Below are positions 17,171-30,360 of a stretch of 64,000 bases of DNA, piece by piece; the first letter of the stretch is position 1; each line of letters begins with the position of its first letter. The notes beneath the pieces are model-generated. The model did no database searches and had not been told where the DNA came from. It saw only the letters and a list, made by a program, of their open reading frames with translations. Both the position numbers and the translations under genes were made by a program. The stretch covers positions 1-64,000 of the forward strand of contig NZ_ML660106.1 of the NCBI RefSeq assembly GCF_007004655.1. Direction: 5' to 3'. This DNA is from Exilibacterium tricleocarpae. GTDB taxonomy: Bacteria > Pseudomonadota > Gammaproteobacteria > Pseudomonadales > Cellvibrionaceae.

Positions 17171-18742
17171 GTGCACGTCAATCCATCCCTGTCGGGACCG
17201 CTCTCCCCGGGCCTGTCTCTGCTCCAACCCGGCTGGCGGGGTCATGTACTGGTATTGCTAGCGGGCCTGGCGCTGCCGCTGTCGCTGGCACCTTTCGATA
17301 TCTGGCCGCTGAGTCTGGCCTGCCCGGCGCTGCTGGCCTGGACGTTGCAACACCTGGACGGCCGCCAGGCAATGTGGCGCAGTTTCTGGTTCGGCCTGGG
17401 CATGTACGGCTCCGGCGCCTCCTGGGTCATCGTCAGTATCAGCGGCTACGGCGGTGCGCCGCTGCCACTGGCGCTGCTGCTGACCGGTATTTTCATCCTG
17501 TTTCTGGCCGCGGTCTTCAGCCTGCCGTTCTACCTGCTGGGTCGCTGGCTGCGCGCCGGCCCGGCCAATCTGGTGCTGGGATTCAGCGGCTGCTGGATTC
17601 TGGGAGAGTGGCTGCGCAGTTGGCTGTTTACCGGCTTTCCCTGGCTGTATATCGGCTACGCCCATATCGATACCTGGCTGGCGGGCTGGGCCCCGGTGGC
17701 GGGCATTTTCGGCGTCGGCCTGGCATGTACGCTGAGCGCAGCCCTGTTGGCCGCTGCAACCGGCCTGCCGCAGCGTCGCGCCCTGCTCTGCCTGGCCCTG
17801 ATAGCACCGCTGTGGCTGGCGGGGTGGGGCCTGCAAAAACCGCAGTGGACCCAAACCATCGATCGCCCGCTGACCGTGGGCATGGCCCAGGGCAATATTC
17901 CCCAGGAATTGAAATGGGCGCCGAGTTTTTTACAACCGACACTGCAACGCTATCGCGATATGAGCGAACCCCTGTGGCAGCACGATTGGGTGGTGTGGCC
18001 AGAGGCGGCGGTGCCGCTGCTGTTCCACGATGCCGGCCCCTACCTGGAGGAGATGCACGAAAAGGCGAGCGCTACCGATACGGCGCTGATTACCGGCATT
18101 TTATTTGACGATTACTTTCGCCAGGTCAACCCGGAACCGGCCTACTACAACAGCATCATCGGCCTCGGCCAGGGCAGCGGCATTTACCACAAGCGACGCC
18201 TGGTACCGTTCGGCGAATACGTGCCGCTGGACCGCTACCTGCGCGGCCTGATCGCCTTTTTCGATCTGCCCACTTCCATTATCGATGCCGGCCCCGACGG
18301 ACAACCGGGACTGCGGGCGGGCGCCTACCGGCTCGCGCCTTTCATCTGCTATGAAGTAGTGTATCCGGATCTGGTGGCCGCCAGCGCCGCCACCAGCCAC
18401 GCCCTGATCACCATCAGCAACGATGCCTGGTTTGGCGACTCCATCGGTCCGATTCAACACCTGCAGATGGCGCAGATGCGCGCGCTGGAAACCGGCCGCT
18501 ACCTTATCCGCGCCACCAACAACGGCGTCAGCGCCATTGTCGACCGCCGCGGGCGCATCCTGCACAGGAGCGAACAGTTCGTGCAACAAACCCTGTCCGG
18601 AGAAATCGCCGCGGTGGTGGGCACCACACCGTTTATGCGCTGGGGCAGCGCACCGGTGATCGCGCTGTGCCTGGGCCTGCTGGCGCTCGGCCTGATCGGC
18701 GCGCGCCGCTTTAACTCGCCTCCAGCTTATGGAGCTGACTGA
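17171..18742 (+). CDS. lnt: apolipoprotein N-acyltransferase
   Basis: 523 aa inner-membrane enzyme that adds the third acyl chain to the N-terminal cysteine of lipoproteins. Six to seven membrane helices fill residues 25-220; the periplasmic nitrilase-like domain follows with the triad Glu278 (WPEA), Lys341 (YHKRRLVPFGEYVP) and Cys393 (FICYEVVYPD). One more helix closes the protein (VIALCLGLLALGLIGA). Start is GTG 17171 after AAGGAA. It overlaps the convergent gene 18711-19124 by 32 bp at the 3' end. Confidence 0.96.
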   Translation: MHVNPSLSGPLSPGLSLLQPGWRGHVLVLLAGLALPLSLAPFDIWPLSLACPALLAWTLQHLDGRQAMWRSFWFGLGMYGSGASWVIVSISGYGGAPLPLALLLTGIFILFLAAVFSLPFYLLGRWLRAGPANLVLGFSGCWILGEWLRSWLFTGFPWLYIGYAHIDTWLAGWAPVAGIFGVGLACTLSAALLAAATGLPQRRALLCLALIAPLWLAGWGLQKPQWTQTIDRPLTVGMAQGNIPQELKWAPSFLQPTLQRYRDMSEPLWQHDWVVWPEAAVPLLFHDAGPYLEEMHEKASATDTALITGILFDDYFRQVNPEPAYYNSIIGLGQGSGIYHKRRLVPFGEYVPLDRYLRGLIAFFDLPTSIIDAGPDGQPGLRAGAYRLAPFICYEVVYPDLVAASAATSHALITISNDAWFGDSIGPIQHLQMAQMRALETGRYLIRATNNGVSAIVDRRGRILHRSEQFVQQTLSGEIAAVVGTTPFMRWGSAPVIALCLGLLALGLIGARRFNSPPAYGAD

Positions 18743-19124
18743 CGGGAACCATCTCCCCTTCGACCAGGGCCCGGCGCACATCGAGAGCGCCATCAATATT
18801 GTTGAGCATGTTGAAGGTATAGCTGTCGAGACCGTCAGCGCCCCACTTGATGTTGAAGCGACCGAACACGCTGCCCGTCGCCGGCGTGTAGATATGGCGA
18901 AAAAAAACGCTCCTGGTCACATCGAGCCCCAGTCGCTCAACCAGTTGTGTGAGGTATTGACCGGTATTGTGAGCGATGCCCGAGGCCGTAAAACGGTCCC
19001 GGTCCGACATGAAGATAAACAGTTGGCCATCGTAACGCACCAACTTTATATCGATACCCGCCTCATTACCGTACCTGTCGGTGACCACAATAGCAGTCAT
19101 CTTCGGCAGTAAATTGGTTTTCAT
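18711..19124 (-). CDS. conserved-looking protein of unknown function
   Basis: 137 aa soluble protein, no signal peptide or membrane segment. It begins MKTNLLPKMTAIVVTDRYGNE and contains 'FIFMSDRDRFTASGIAHNTGQYL' and 'ATGSVFGRFNIKWGADG' in pieces. I do not recognise a family. Codon use fits the surrounding core genes. Its 3' end overlaps lnt by 32 bp in convergent orientation. The following 280 bp (19125-19406) hold no gene I can support. Confidence 0.7.
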   Translation of the reverse strand: MKTNLLPKMTAIVVTDRYGNEAGIDIKLVRYDGQLFIFMSDRDRFTASGIAHNTGQYLTQLVERLGLDVTRSVFFRHIYTPATGSVFGRFNIKWGADGLDSYTFNMLNNIDGALDVRRALVEGEMVPVSQLHKLEAS

Positions 19125-19406
19125 TACACACCTGACCCAGTTGTTTGAAATGGATTTTATAAGAATCGAGATGTCCGCAAATTCAACACTCTGGCGTCAA
19201 AAGTAACTTTTTTTGCCCGGCGCTGCAGTTTAATTCGTTTTTATGTGCGAACAGGCGACATAGGGCCACAAAAACCAGAGTGAATCAACCGTCTGAGTCA
19301 CGCTAAATCCTATATTCTGCGGCCGGGGGATAGCCGGGGCGTACGAGTGGGCGCCCGACTTGGGGTGGCGGGGCGAAACCGGCGGGCGTTCAGGCCGGGC
19401 TGCGAG

Positions 19407-20390
19407 TCAACCGCTGGTCAGCCAGGCCTCCAACTGGTGTTCCTGCCAGGTTTGCAGCAGCTCGAGCCCCTCGGTGATGACATCGACATAGACATTGATA
19501 ATCTGGGTAGCCAACTCGAACAACTGGCGCTGGTCGATGGAGATATGGCCGCCGCTGAGAATGTCCTGCTCCACACTGTTGAGCAAAAACATCAATTTCA
19601 GATCGTAGGTTTTGATCATCGGCAGCGAAGCGAGGTGATTTTTGATCGAGGCCGGCATCCGGCCCATCTGCACCCGCAGTTTTTCGTTTTCCGCTTTGGT
19701 GCACTGCAACAGGTAGCGCAGCTTGCGATCATTGACATAGTCGCAGGTCCCCTGCACGATCGCGTGCGTGGCCAGCCCTCTGATCTTGGCCACCAGTTCC
19801 ACCATATCCGGCATTTGTTTGCACGCAAAGACCAGCAGGGCCAACTGTTTGCAAGCGGCATGGCTGTTGAGTTGGGAAGCGGCGGCCTGGCGCGGCACCT
19901 GGTCCAGAGTCGACAGATAGTCGGAGATCGGGCGCTCCAGGTGCTTGCCCAATTGCGTCATCAGGTTCAGCAATTGTTCGACAAAATGGCAGTGCAACTC
20001 GAAATTGTCGATCACATTGTCATCGCGCCAGTCCGTTTTCAGCGTCGCCCAGGCGTGATAAATCTGTTCCCGCTCGCGCGCGTCCAACAGTGGCGAGGAC
20101 TGCGCCGCAAACGCATCCAGCACCGCAATCCGGCGATCCACCTGCTGCTGCAGTGCCAGCAGTTCACCTTCGAACAGCTTGTCCCCCGCCAGCACCGCCA
20201 TACTCAGCCCGCGATGTTTCTGCACCGCTTTGACCAGATGATTGATCTGCTTGATCAGGTGAATGGCATCGAGACGCCGCCGGTAAATAGCACAACAGTC
20301 GATAAACTTCGCCGTATCCGCCGGGTCTCGCTCACGGTTGAGGACGGCAACCATCTCATTCATATAAACAGTACACCTCACCGCTTTCAT
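19407..20390 (-). CDS. NIT-like all-helical protein (putative nitrate/nitrite-sensing fold)
   Basis: 327 aa, almost entirely helical. Around residue 54 the motif AVQKHRGLSMAVLAGD resembles the HRG-start helix of nitrate- and nitrite-sensing (NIT) domains, followed by LQQQVDRRIAVL and NFELHCHFVEQLLNLM, the layout of stand-alone NIT-like proteins in Pseudomonas-type bacteria. No output domain, HTH or membrane segment is present, so it is a free sensor or scaffold. A second Met (codon 10, 20363) is also a possible start. Family assignment rests on motif memory and should be taken as moderate. Confidence 0.6.
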   Translation of the reverse strand: MKAVRCTVYMNEMVAVLNRERDPADTAKFIDCCAIYRRRLDAIHLIKQINHLVKAVQKHRGLSMAVLAGDKLFEGELLALQQQVDRRIAVLDAFAAQSSPLLDAREREQIYHAWATLKTDWRDDNVIDNFELHCHFVEQLLNLMTQLGKHLERPISDYLSTLDQVPRQAAASQLNSHAACKQLALLVFACKQMPDMVELVAKIRGLATHAIVQGTCDYVNDRKLRYLLQCTKAENEKLRVQMGRMPASIKNHLASLPMIKTYDLKLMFLLNSVEQDILSGGHISIDQRQLFELATQIINVYVDVITEGLELLQTWQEHQLEAWLTSG

Positions 20391-20429
20391 TTATGCGGTC
20401 ATAATTCATTCAGTTTCAGTGGTCTTTAA

Positions 20430-20906
20430 TTGGGCAAGGTCCATGCCAGCTTGGAGTTTACGCCCAGTCGCGGCCCAAACCCGACGGCGACCGGGCGTAA
20501 TCGGCACCATTTGAGGGCGGTGGCACCGTTTCGGCACCAATAGCGGCCACCTCTCACAGAACCTCCGCACCCGCCTCACCACACATCTTGCCATTATTCC
20601 TCGCAGGCGTTGAGGTTGACTGTCACGGTCAGCGGCACTCGTTTCGGGTTCTACTTTCACTTGCGAGGCCCACTTCCGGTGGTGGCGTGCTCAAGAACAG
20701 TCCTTCATTTTGCCACCCCTTCCCTCTGTGGATACCCCGATTAAGGTCTTTTTCAATTGTTGCCCCCTTAATCTCAAAGGGTGACGGAGAGGATGTTCCT
20801 TAACAAGCGAATCTATTCAGAGGTTCCGTGGAGTGAGGTCGTAAAACTGACACACTGCAAGCTTCCTCACTGTGCGTAGACTGCCCCAAGAACCACGGTC
20901 TTCCAG
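20430..20906. other. gene-free stretch at left edge of the metal island
   Basis: No supported coding sequence, only short overlapping frames. Base composition drops towards 20700-20880. It runs directly into a transposase N-terminal stub at 20907, so it probably contains the junction between host DNA and acquired DNA. No direct-repeat junction could be recognised by eye. Confidence 0.5.
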
Positions 20907-20987
20907 GTGGCGAAACCAGGCGGAAAGACCCAACGCATAGAACTCAGTGACGACGAGCGTGAACGACTCGCCTTGTTAACTATTTGA
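20907..20987 (+). pseudogene. transposase N-terminal stub
   Basis: GTG-initiated frame of 26 codons, VAKPGGKTQRIELSDDERER then LALL, ended by TGA at 20985. The 'ELSDDERERLALL' pattern is typical of the N-terminal helix of IS630-like and related transposases; the rest of the gene is missing. It directly precedes the metal-resistance island and probably marks an old mobile-element insertion. Confidence 0.45.
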
Positions 20988-21009
20988 TATGGCAGTACAA
21001 TCCGGCGCT

Positions 21010-21366
21010 ATGAAACCGTGCTTTACTAAATTTCTTTGCCTGGTTCTGGTGCTATCAAGCAGCATTTCGGTGTTCGCTCAAGCACAACTGCATCTTGTCC
21101 ACGGCTCTGAGAATTCAGAAGAGACATTCGGGGATTTGTCGATCGCCTTTCACAAAGCGGTGTTTCCCCACGACAGGTATGACCACACTGATAAAAGCGA
21201 CGCTGACCATGACGTTGAAGATCACGCCTCACATGGCCACGGAAGCGCCGCTGTAGACTCGCTGAAAGCGTTAGACGTCAATATTTCAAACAAAGACTCA
21301 AAAGCACTTGGGGCAGTATCGTTCCTTGCCGATCCGCTCTATCTGATAGATCACATTCCCGACTAA
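21010..21366 (+). CDS. small periplasmic His/Asp-rich protein of the efflux cluster
   Basis: 118 aa from the ATG at 21010 (an in-frame ATG lies at 20989). Signal peptide FLCLVLVLSSSISVFAQA, then a His/Asp-rich mature part (HDRYDHTDKSDADHDVEDHA, then SHGHG). Such proteins open czc/cus-type operons and are thought to bind metal in the periplasm or tune the pump. Only 72 bp separate it from the outer-membrane component gene. Family comparable to CzcI/CzcE-like small proteins, but no firm match. Confidence 0.65.
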   Translation: MKPCFTKFLCLVLVLSSSISVFAQAQLHLVHGSENSEETFGDLSIAFHKAVFPHDRYDHTDKSDADHDVEDHASHGHGSAAVDSLKALDVNISNKDSKALGAVSFLADPLYLIDHIPD

Positions 21367-21437
21367 TCCGAATCTATACCCGCAATCCGTCCGCTTTGAG
21401 CGGATGATTCTCATACATAGATTTGGAGTCTTCCGAC

Positions 21438-22732
21438 ATGTTGATGAAATCAACGGTCGCGCTTATGGCGTTGACTGTGGCCGTTTCGGTATGGGCGCGA
21501 AATCCGCCCTGCCCGGGGACAACGGCCGGACCTACTGCCATTCAGGCGCAGCCTGATCGCTCACCTTCGATATCCGTCGAGCAGGCGGTTGCATTAGCGC
21601 TCAAAAATGATCTTCGAAAAGATGCAGCGCTGGCGGCGGTGACTGCGGCTCGCTCTGAGAACCGGATCGCGTCGTTGCGCCCGCCCGATGAAATCCGATT
21701 TCAGACAGAGGATTTCCCACGGTCGGAGAGCCTCAGCGATACTGACCCCCTGGAAGTAACCGGCAGTTATGCCCGCGTCTGGGAACGGGGCGGAAAACGC
21801 GAAGCGCGCGCAGCCGTCGCCGCGAGCGGGGTCGATATTGCGAGGGCAGCGGCAGCCGTTTCGTCCAACCAGATCGCCTATGATGTGCGCCGCCTGTACG
21901 CCGCAGCGCTGGTCGCATCGGCCCGGCAGGCTGTGGTCTGCATGGAAATTGAGCACGTTAACGCGATCAAAGGCGCGATCGACGAGCGTGTCCGGCGGTC
22001 TGCCGATCCCGCCTTAGCGACCGTCCGCGCTACAACAGAGCTGTTGACAGCGCAGTCGGAATTGCGGCTTCACCGAGCACAGCAAAACGCGTTTCTGGAA
22101 CAACTGTCCAACCTGACCGGGCAAAGTGGGCGCTTCACTCTCGACCGATCTGCGCTCGCGCAAACGGCCGATGTCCGCGCAGTTGACCTGAGTTTTTCAT
22201 CCTGGCCAGATCTCCTGGCATTGGAGGCCCGACAACGCGAGGCACGCGCCATCAGCAAACTCGAACAAGCGGGCCGCAAAGCTGACATCACCTGGCATGT
22301 TGGCATCCGCAACTTTGGGGCATCCGATGACTTCGGCGTGACTACCGGCATCTCTATCCCGTTTGGCATGGGCGCCCGTAGTGATGCGAAGGTGGCCAGG
22401 GCACGCGCCAAAGAACAGGCGATCGAAGCCGAAAAGCGTGTGCTTTTGCAGCAGGTAGTTCGCGAAACCACGGCCTTACGTCAAGCCTCAGCGCAAGCCG
22501 TCGATATGCTGGCAGCGCTTGATGAGAAGCTCATTCCGGAGGCCGGCGCAGCACTCAAACTTGCCGAAGAAGGTTATCGGCGCGGTGCGCTTTCTTTCCG
22601 CGATATTCTCGACGCCCACGAAGTGTTGATCGCGCTGCACAAGCTGCGTGTCGATCACCTCGAAACACTCCTGATGAACGACGCAGCTTTGCAGCGACTA
22701 ACCGGCGACGTCGCTGCAATGGAGGCACAACC

Positions 22733-22736
<4 letters not shown>
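21438..22736 (+). CDS. czcC: CzcC-like outer-membrane efflux protein (TolC family)
   Basis: 432 aa from ATG 21438, which follows GGAG at 8 nt. A signal peptide (ALMALTVAVSVWA) is followed by two long OEP repeats of coiled-coil helices (VEQAVALALKNDLRKDAALAA; YRRGALSFRDILDAHEVLIAL). It forms the outer-membrane channel of the tripartite pump with the next two genes. Its stop overlaps the adaptor start (ATGA). Confidence 0.85.
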
Positions 22737-27174
<4,438 letters not shown>

Positions 27175-27426
27175 GTGCCGAACATGCTGAGTGTCCTCTC
27201 CAGTCGCGCCTGTAGGCGTTTCTTTCTGGCCGGGAGCCTTGCCGCCCTCGTTTCATGGCTGCACAGCGATACTATGCGACTCACCCATGACCACAAGCAC
27301 TTGTCCGCCGATCATCCGCATCTTCTTGAGGGCCACCCGACGGGCGATTTCACCCACCCCTTCGTGATCGATGATCTGCATCCGCAGTGGCCGCGTTCGT
27401 CACATCACGGCACCGATAAGGACTAA
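27175..27426 (+). CDS. small His-rich protein after czcA
   Basis: 83 aa from a GTG abutting the czcA stop (an ATG at 27184 is possible). It has an arginine-containing N-terminus with a short hydrophobic segment (FFLAGSLAALVSWL) and then a histidine-rich tail (HDHKHLSADHPHLLEGHP, HHGTDKD). It resembles short metal-binding proteins that follow czcA in sphingomonad-type clusters. Likely membrane-tethered or periplasmic metal binding; no family assigned. It is in the same operon as the HupE-like gene 4 bp downstream. Confidence 0.6.
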   Translation: MPNMLSVLSSRACRRFFLAGSLAALVSWLHSDTMRLTHDHKHLSADHPHLLEGHPTGDFTHPFVIDDLHPQWPRSSHHGTDKD

Positions 27427-27430
27427 TTTT

Positions 27431-28120
27431 ATGAAACATCCAGGCCGGGTACTCGGCGTTTTCCTACTCACATCTCTGGCTCTGTGGAGTCAGGCTTTCG
27501 CCCATGGCGTCGCCGAGGGCGACAAGGGTTATATCCAGGAGATCACAGGCGTTCATTTCATTGAGTTCATCTATCTCGGCGCCAAGCACATGGTCACCGG
27601 CTACGACCATATTTTGTTTTTGCTGGGCGTGATCTTCTTTCTCTACAAGATGAAACATATCGCCATCTATGTCAGTCTGTTTGCGCTCGGCCATTCCACA
27701 ACGATGCTCGCCGGCGTCTATTTCAATATCGGCATCAACAGCTACATCATTGACGCCATCATCGGACTGTCTGTGGTTTACAAAGCGCTCGACAATCTCG
27801 GCGCCTATCAGCGCTGGTTCGGCTTCCAGCCCAATATGAAGCTCGCTACGCTGGTTTTCGGTTTCTTTCATGGCTTCGGCCTGTCGAGCAAAATCCTCGA
27901 CTATGAGGTGTCTCCCGACGGCCTCTTACCGAACCTGCTCGCCTTCAATATCGGCGTTGAGATCGGCCAGTTACTCGCTCTGGCCGCCATCCTGATCGCA
28001 ATGGGTTACTGGCGCCGCACACCCAGTTTCCTGAAACACGCTTATACCGCTAACGTCGCTGTGATGTCCGCCGGCTTCATGCTGATCGGCTACCAGTTGA
28101 CCGGCTATTTCGTGTCTTAA
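27431..28120 (+). CDS. HupE/UreJ-like membrane protein
   Basis: 229 aa from ATG 27431; the frame is open further upstream, but only inside the preceding gene. Signal peptide LTSLALWSQAFAHG, then six membrane segments. GYDHILFLLGVIFFL and FALGHSTTMLAG carry the conserved His/Asp of the HupE/UreJ family, which moves nickel or cobalt; the later FFHGFGLSSKIL also fits. Its presence beside an RND pump suggests coordinated uptake or extrusion of the same metal (inference). Confidence 0.8.
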   Translation: MKHPGRVLGVFLLTSLALWSQAFAHGVAEGDKGYIQEITGVHFIEFIYLGAKHMVTGYDHILFLLGVIFFLYKMKHIAIYVSLFALGHSTTMLAGVYFNIGINSYIIDAIIGLSVVYKALDNLGAYQRWFGFQPNMKLATLVFGFFHGFGLSSKILDYEVSPDGLLPNLLAFNIGVEIGQLLALAAILIAMGYWRRTPSFLKHAYTANVAVMSAGFMLIGYQLTGYFVS

Positions 28121-28132
28121 GAGGAATTCGAT

Positions 28133-28798
28133 ATGTACAACACTGACCTTCCCGAACGACAAGACCTCCCCACCAGTGCGCAATTGCTGCGCTCTACCCT
28201 TATCGCTCTGGGTGTGGCGATCGCCCTGCTCATAACCGCCATTTTGCCGGCAGAATATGGCGTCGACCCAACAGGCATCGGGCGCACACTCGGCCTCACT
28301 GAAATGGGCGAGATCAAAGTGCAGCTTGCCGAAGAAGCGGCGAGCGAGGCAGCAGGGCGGGCCGAATTGGTTGAAACAACCGCGCCCCCTGTCACCACCA
28401 AAGACATTGAGGCTGCGCCAGTACCGGCAGCAATCGCCCCGGAAGTTGCCGCTGCGGAAACAACCGATGCGGATGCGCCACAATGGACCGACACTGTAAG
28501 TTTAACGCTCGAACCCGGCGCGGCCGCCGAGATCAAGCTCATCATGAACAAAGGCGCCACTGCCGACTATGAATGGTCTGTTTCCGCAGGGCACCTCAAT
28601 TCTGACCTTCATGGCAACGGTACCGAAGGTCAATCTGTCAGCTATCGGAAGGGTCGCGCCGAAACTGTCGATGCAGATGCTCTCACGGCAGCTTTTGACG
28701 GGGCCCACGGATGGTTCTGGCGCAACCGCAGTGATGTCGCTGTCGAAGTGACGTTGAAGGTCCGCGGCGACTACACACAGGTCAAGCGTGTACTGTAG
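28133..28798 (+). CDS. membrane-anchored periplasmic protein, last gene of the efflux operon
   Basis: 221 aa. One membrane segment (residues 20-42, LIALGVAIALLITAILP), then an Ala/Pro/Glu-rich linker and a beta-type C-terminal domain (EWSVSAGHLNSDLHGN, FDGAHGWFWRNRSDVAVEVT). This 'transmembrane anchor' arrangement recurs at the end of czc-hupE clusters. The tail contains His and Trp but no CxxC. Function unknown; ATG follows AAGAGGAATTCGAT, a good ribosome site. It closes the island; 28799-28977 holds no gene but part of a repeated motif. Confidence 0.7.
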   Translation: MYNTDLPERQDLPTSAQLLRSTLIALGVAIALLITAILPAEYGVDPTGIGRTLGLTEMGEIKVQLAEEAASEAAGRAELVETTAPPVTTKDIEAAPVPAAIAPEVAAAETTDADAPQWTDTVSLTLEPGAAAEIKLIMNKGATADYEWSVSAGHLNSDLHGNGTEGQSVSYRKGRAETVDADALTAAFDGAHGWFWRNRSDVAVEVTLKVRGDYTQVKRVL

Positions 28799-28928
28799 CG
28801 ATCGTCGCTATGTGCTCTCCGTAACGCTTATGCGGCTGGAATAATGAGAGCATAGGGCGATTGTAAATCGTTAAACTGAGCGGCTTTGCAACGTTATTTC
28901 CGCAACAGAACAGTAGTTCTAGCGATTT

Positions 28929-28960
28929 TGATTAACACTACCGGGGGTAAGTCTACCTCC
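28929..28960 (+). repeat. 31-bp motif shared with 45954-45984
   Basis: TGATTAACACTACCGGGGGT (28929 onward), continuing AAGTCTACCTC, matches TGATTAAGAATACCGGGGGT at 45954 and the bases after it at 27 of 31 positions. It lies between the metal island and the NADAR gene. At 45954 the same motif runs into the left arm of a palindromic element. Confidence 0.55.
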
Positions 28961-28977
28961 GGAGCTGGCGCCATTGG

Positions 28978-29439
28978 TCACCGCTCCCGCAGCTTTTCCC
29001 GAATCGCCATCAATACCTGACCCAGCATATTCTCGCCGCGCTGGTCTCTGCCGATGCCCCAGTAATGGTCGTAAGCGGAGGTTTCGACCAGCAGCAGGTC
29101 ACCGGTGTCCAGCAGCGCCTGCTTCACCGCGCTGTTCTGGATACATTTGCTGTACATGGCCCGCGTCATGATTGTGCGGCGTATGGACTTCCAGTCGGCG
29201 CGCTTGCGCTTCCACCAGGTGTTGCCGAGTTTGTGGGCCAGCCTGGCATCGATAGCGAGGCGAATTTTTTCACCATAGGCGCGGTCGCGAAATTTATGCG
29301 CCTGAAAATAATGCTCGGCAGTGGCCCAGACCGCCTCCTCCAATTGAAAGTCGTGGGGGGAGAAAGTCGACAAGGGATGGCCCGCATCAAAGCGGGAAAA
29401 GTGGCAGGCGTTTTCCAGTCTTAAGTCGTGTTCGAACAT
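28978..29439 (-). CDS. NADAR family protein (YbiA-like)
   Basis: 153 aa. Family hallmarks are FSRFDAGHPLSTFSPHDF near the N-terminus, AEHYFQAHKF in the middle and YDHYWGIGRDQRGENMLGQVLM near the C-terminus. NADAR (DUF1768) proteins include E. coli YbiA and riboflavin-pathway N-glycosidases; many act on N-glycosidic bonds of damaged riboflavin intermediates or ADP-ribosyl adducts. The role here is unproven. The next minus-strand gene upstream ends 9 bp away at 29449, so the two are probably one transcript. Confidence 0.88.
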   Translation of the reverse strand: MFEHDLRLENACHFSRFDAGHPLSTFSPHDFQLEEAVWATAEHYFQAHKFRDRAYGEKIRLAIDARLAHKLGNTWWKRKRADWKSIRRTIMTRAMYSKCIQNSAVKQALLDTGDLLLVETSAYDHYWGIGRDQRGENMLGQVLMAIREKLRER

Positions 29440-29448
29440 CGGCGCCCC

Positions 29449-30219
29449 CTACTGCGACTCCAGCTTGTACACCCAATAGCCCAACTGCTCGTGCAATGCC
29501 CTGCGACTCAAGTCGAGGGCGTCGGCGCGCGGCAAAAAAGCCAGCCAGCCGCGGATCGGCGTCCGGGCGAAGTAACCGGTGGGCGCCGGCAGCACCGTCA
29601 GCCCGCGCTGGGAAAACACCGCCACCGAGCGCCGCATATGCAGCGCGTGGCTCACCAGGGCAATGCGCTCGATGCCGGCCGCGGCCAGTACCTCGGCGCT
29701 GTAAATGGCATTTTCCAGGGTGGTGCGGCTGGCGGGCTCGATCCACTCGACATCGACCCCGAAGTGATCGCGCAGCGACCGCGCCATGATCTCGGCCTGC
29801 GCCTCGCGCTCGTGGCCGTACACCCGCCCGCCGCTCACCAGGATCGGCAAGCCGGTCCGGCGCTGCAGGTAAGCCGCGTAACGCACTCGCACCAGGGCCG
29901 CCGCGTTCAACAGATCGGCGCCGCCGAACTCCTCGGCCCGCGGGTAGTCACCGCCCCCCAACACCACAATCGCCTGGGCCCCGCGCACCACCTGCTCGGG
30001 TGACACCGCCGGATAGGGGCGCTCCAACTGGTGCGCCAGCACCTGCGCCACCCGCGGCAGGGACAGTGCGATCAACAACACCAGCGACACGGCAGCAAGC
30101 GCCAGCGACAAGCGCCGGTAGTGCCACCAGCAGGCGAGTGCCAACAATAGCAGCAGCACATTCAACCCGGGGGGTAACGCCAGCGCCTTCAGGATTGCGC
30201 GAACTATCATGTCTTCCAA
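29449..30219 (-). CDS. DUF218 / ElyC-SanA family membrane protein
   Basis: 256 aa. Two N-terminal membrane segments (LPPGLNVLLLLLALACWW; LALAAVSLVLLIALSLP) precede a DUF218 domain with AIVVLGGGDYPRA, LVSGGRVYGHEREAQ and ALVSHALHMRRSVAVF. Relatives such as ElyC affect envelope carbon-lipid metabolism and peptidoglycan at low temperature. Precise role unknown. Upstream of NADAR in the same orientation and divergent from leuS. Confidence 0.85.
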   Translation of the reverse strand: MEDMIVRAILKALALPPGLNVLLLLLALACWWHYRRLSLALAAVSLVLLIALSLPRVAQVLAHQLERPYPAVSPEQVVRGAQAIVVLGGGDYPRAEEFGGADLLNAAALVRVRYAAYLQRRTGLPILVSGGRVYGHEREAQAEIMARSLRDHFGVDVEWIEPASRTTLENAIYSAEVLAAAGIERIALVSHALHMRRSVAVFSQRGLTVLPAPTGYFARTPIRGWLAFLPRADALDLSRRALHEQLGYWVYKLESQ

Positions 30220-30360
30220 CTTTTACCGGCCAGTGCGCACCCTAGCAGAATTGTCGACTTTTCCCTATACCCGACCTAAGCCAGGCCCTATAATTACGGG
30301 TTTTCTCATTGACATGCCACCCAGCCGGCGAGGCGTTTTACCCAGGGCCACGAAAAAACG

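Noticed and set aside
19347-20429. 360-aa plus-strand open frame
   Set aside because: Antisense of the NIT-like gene; low-complexity composition rich in His and Gln typical of shadows.
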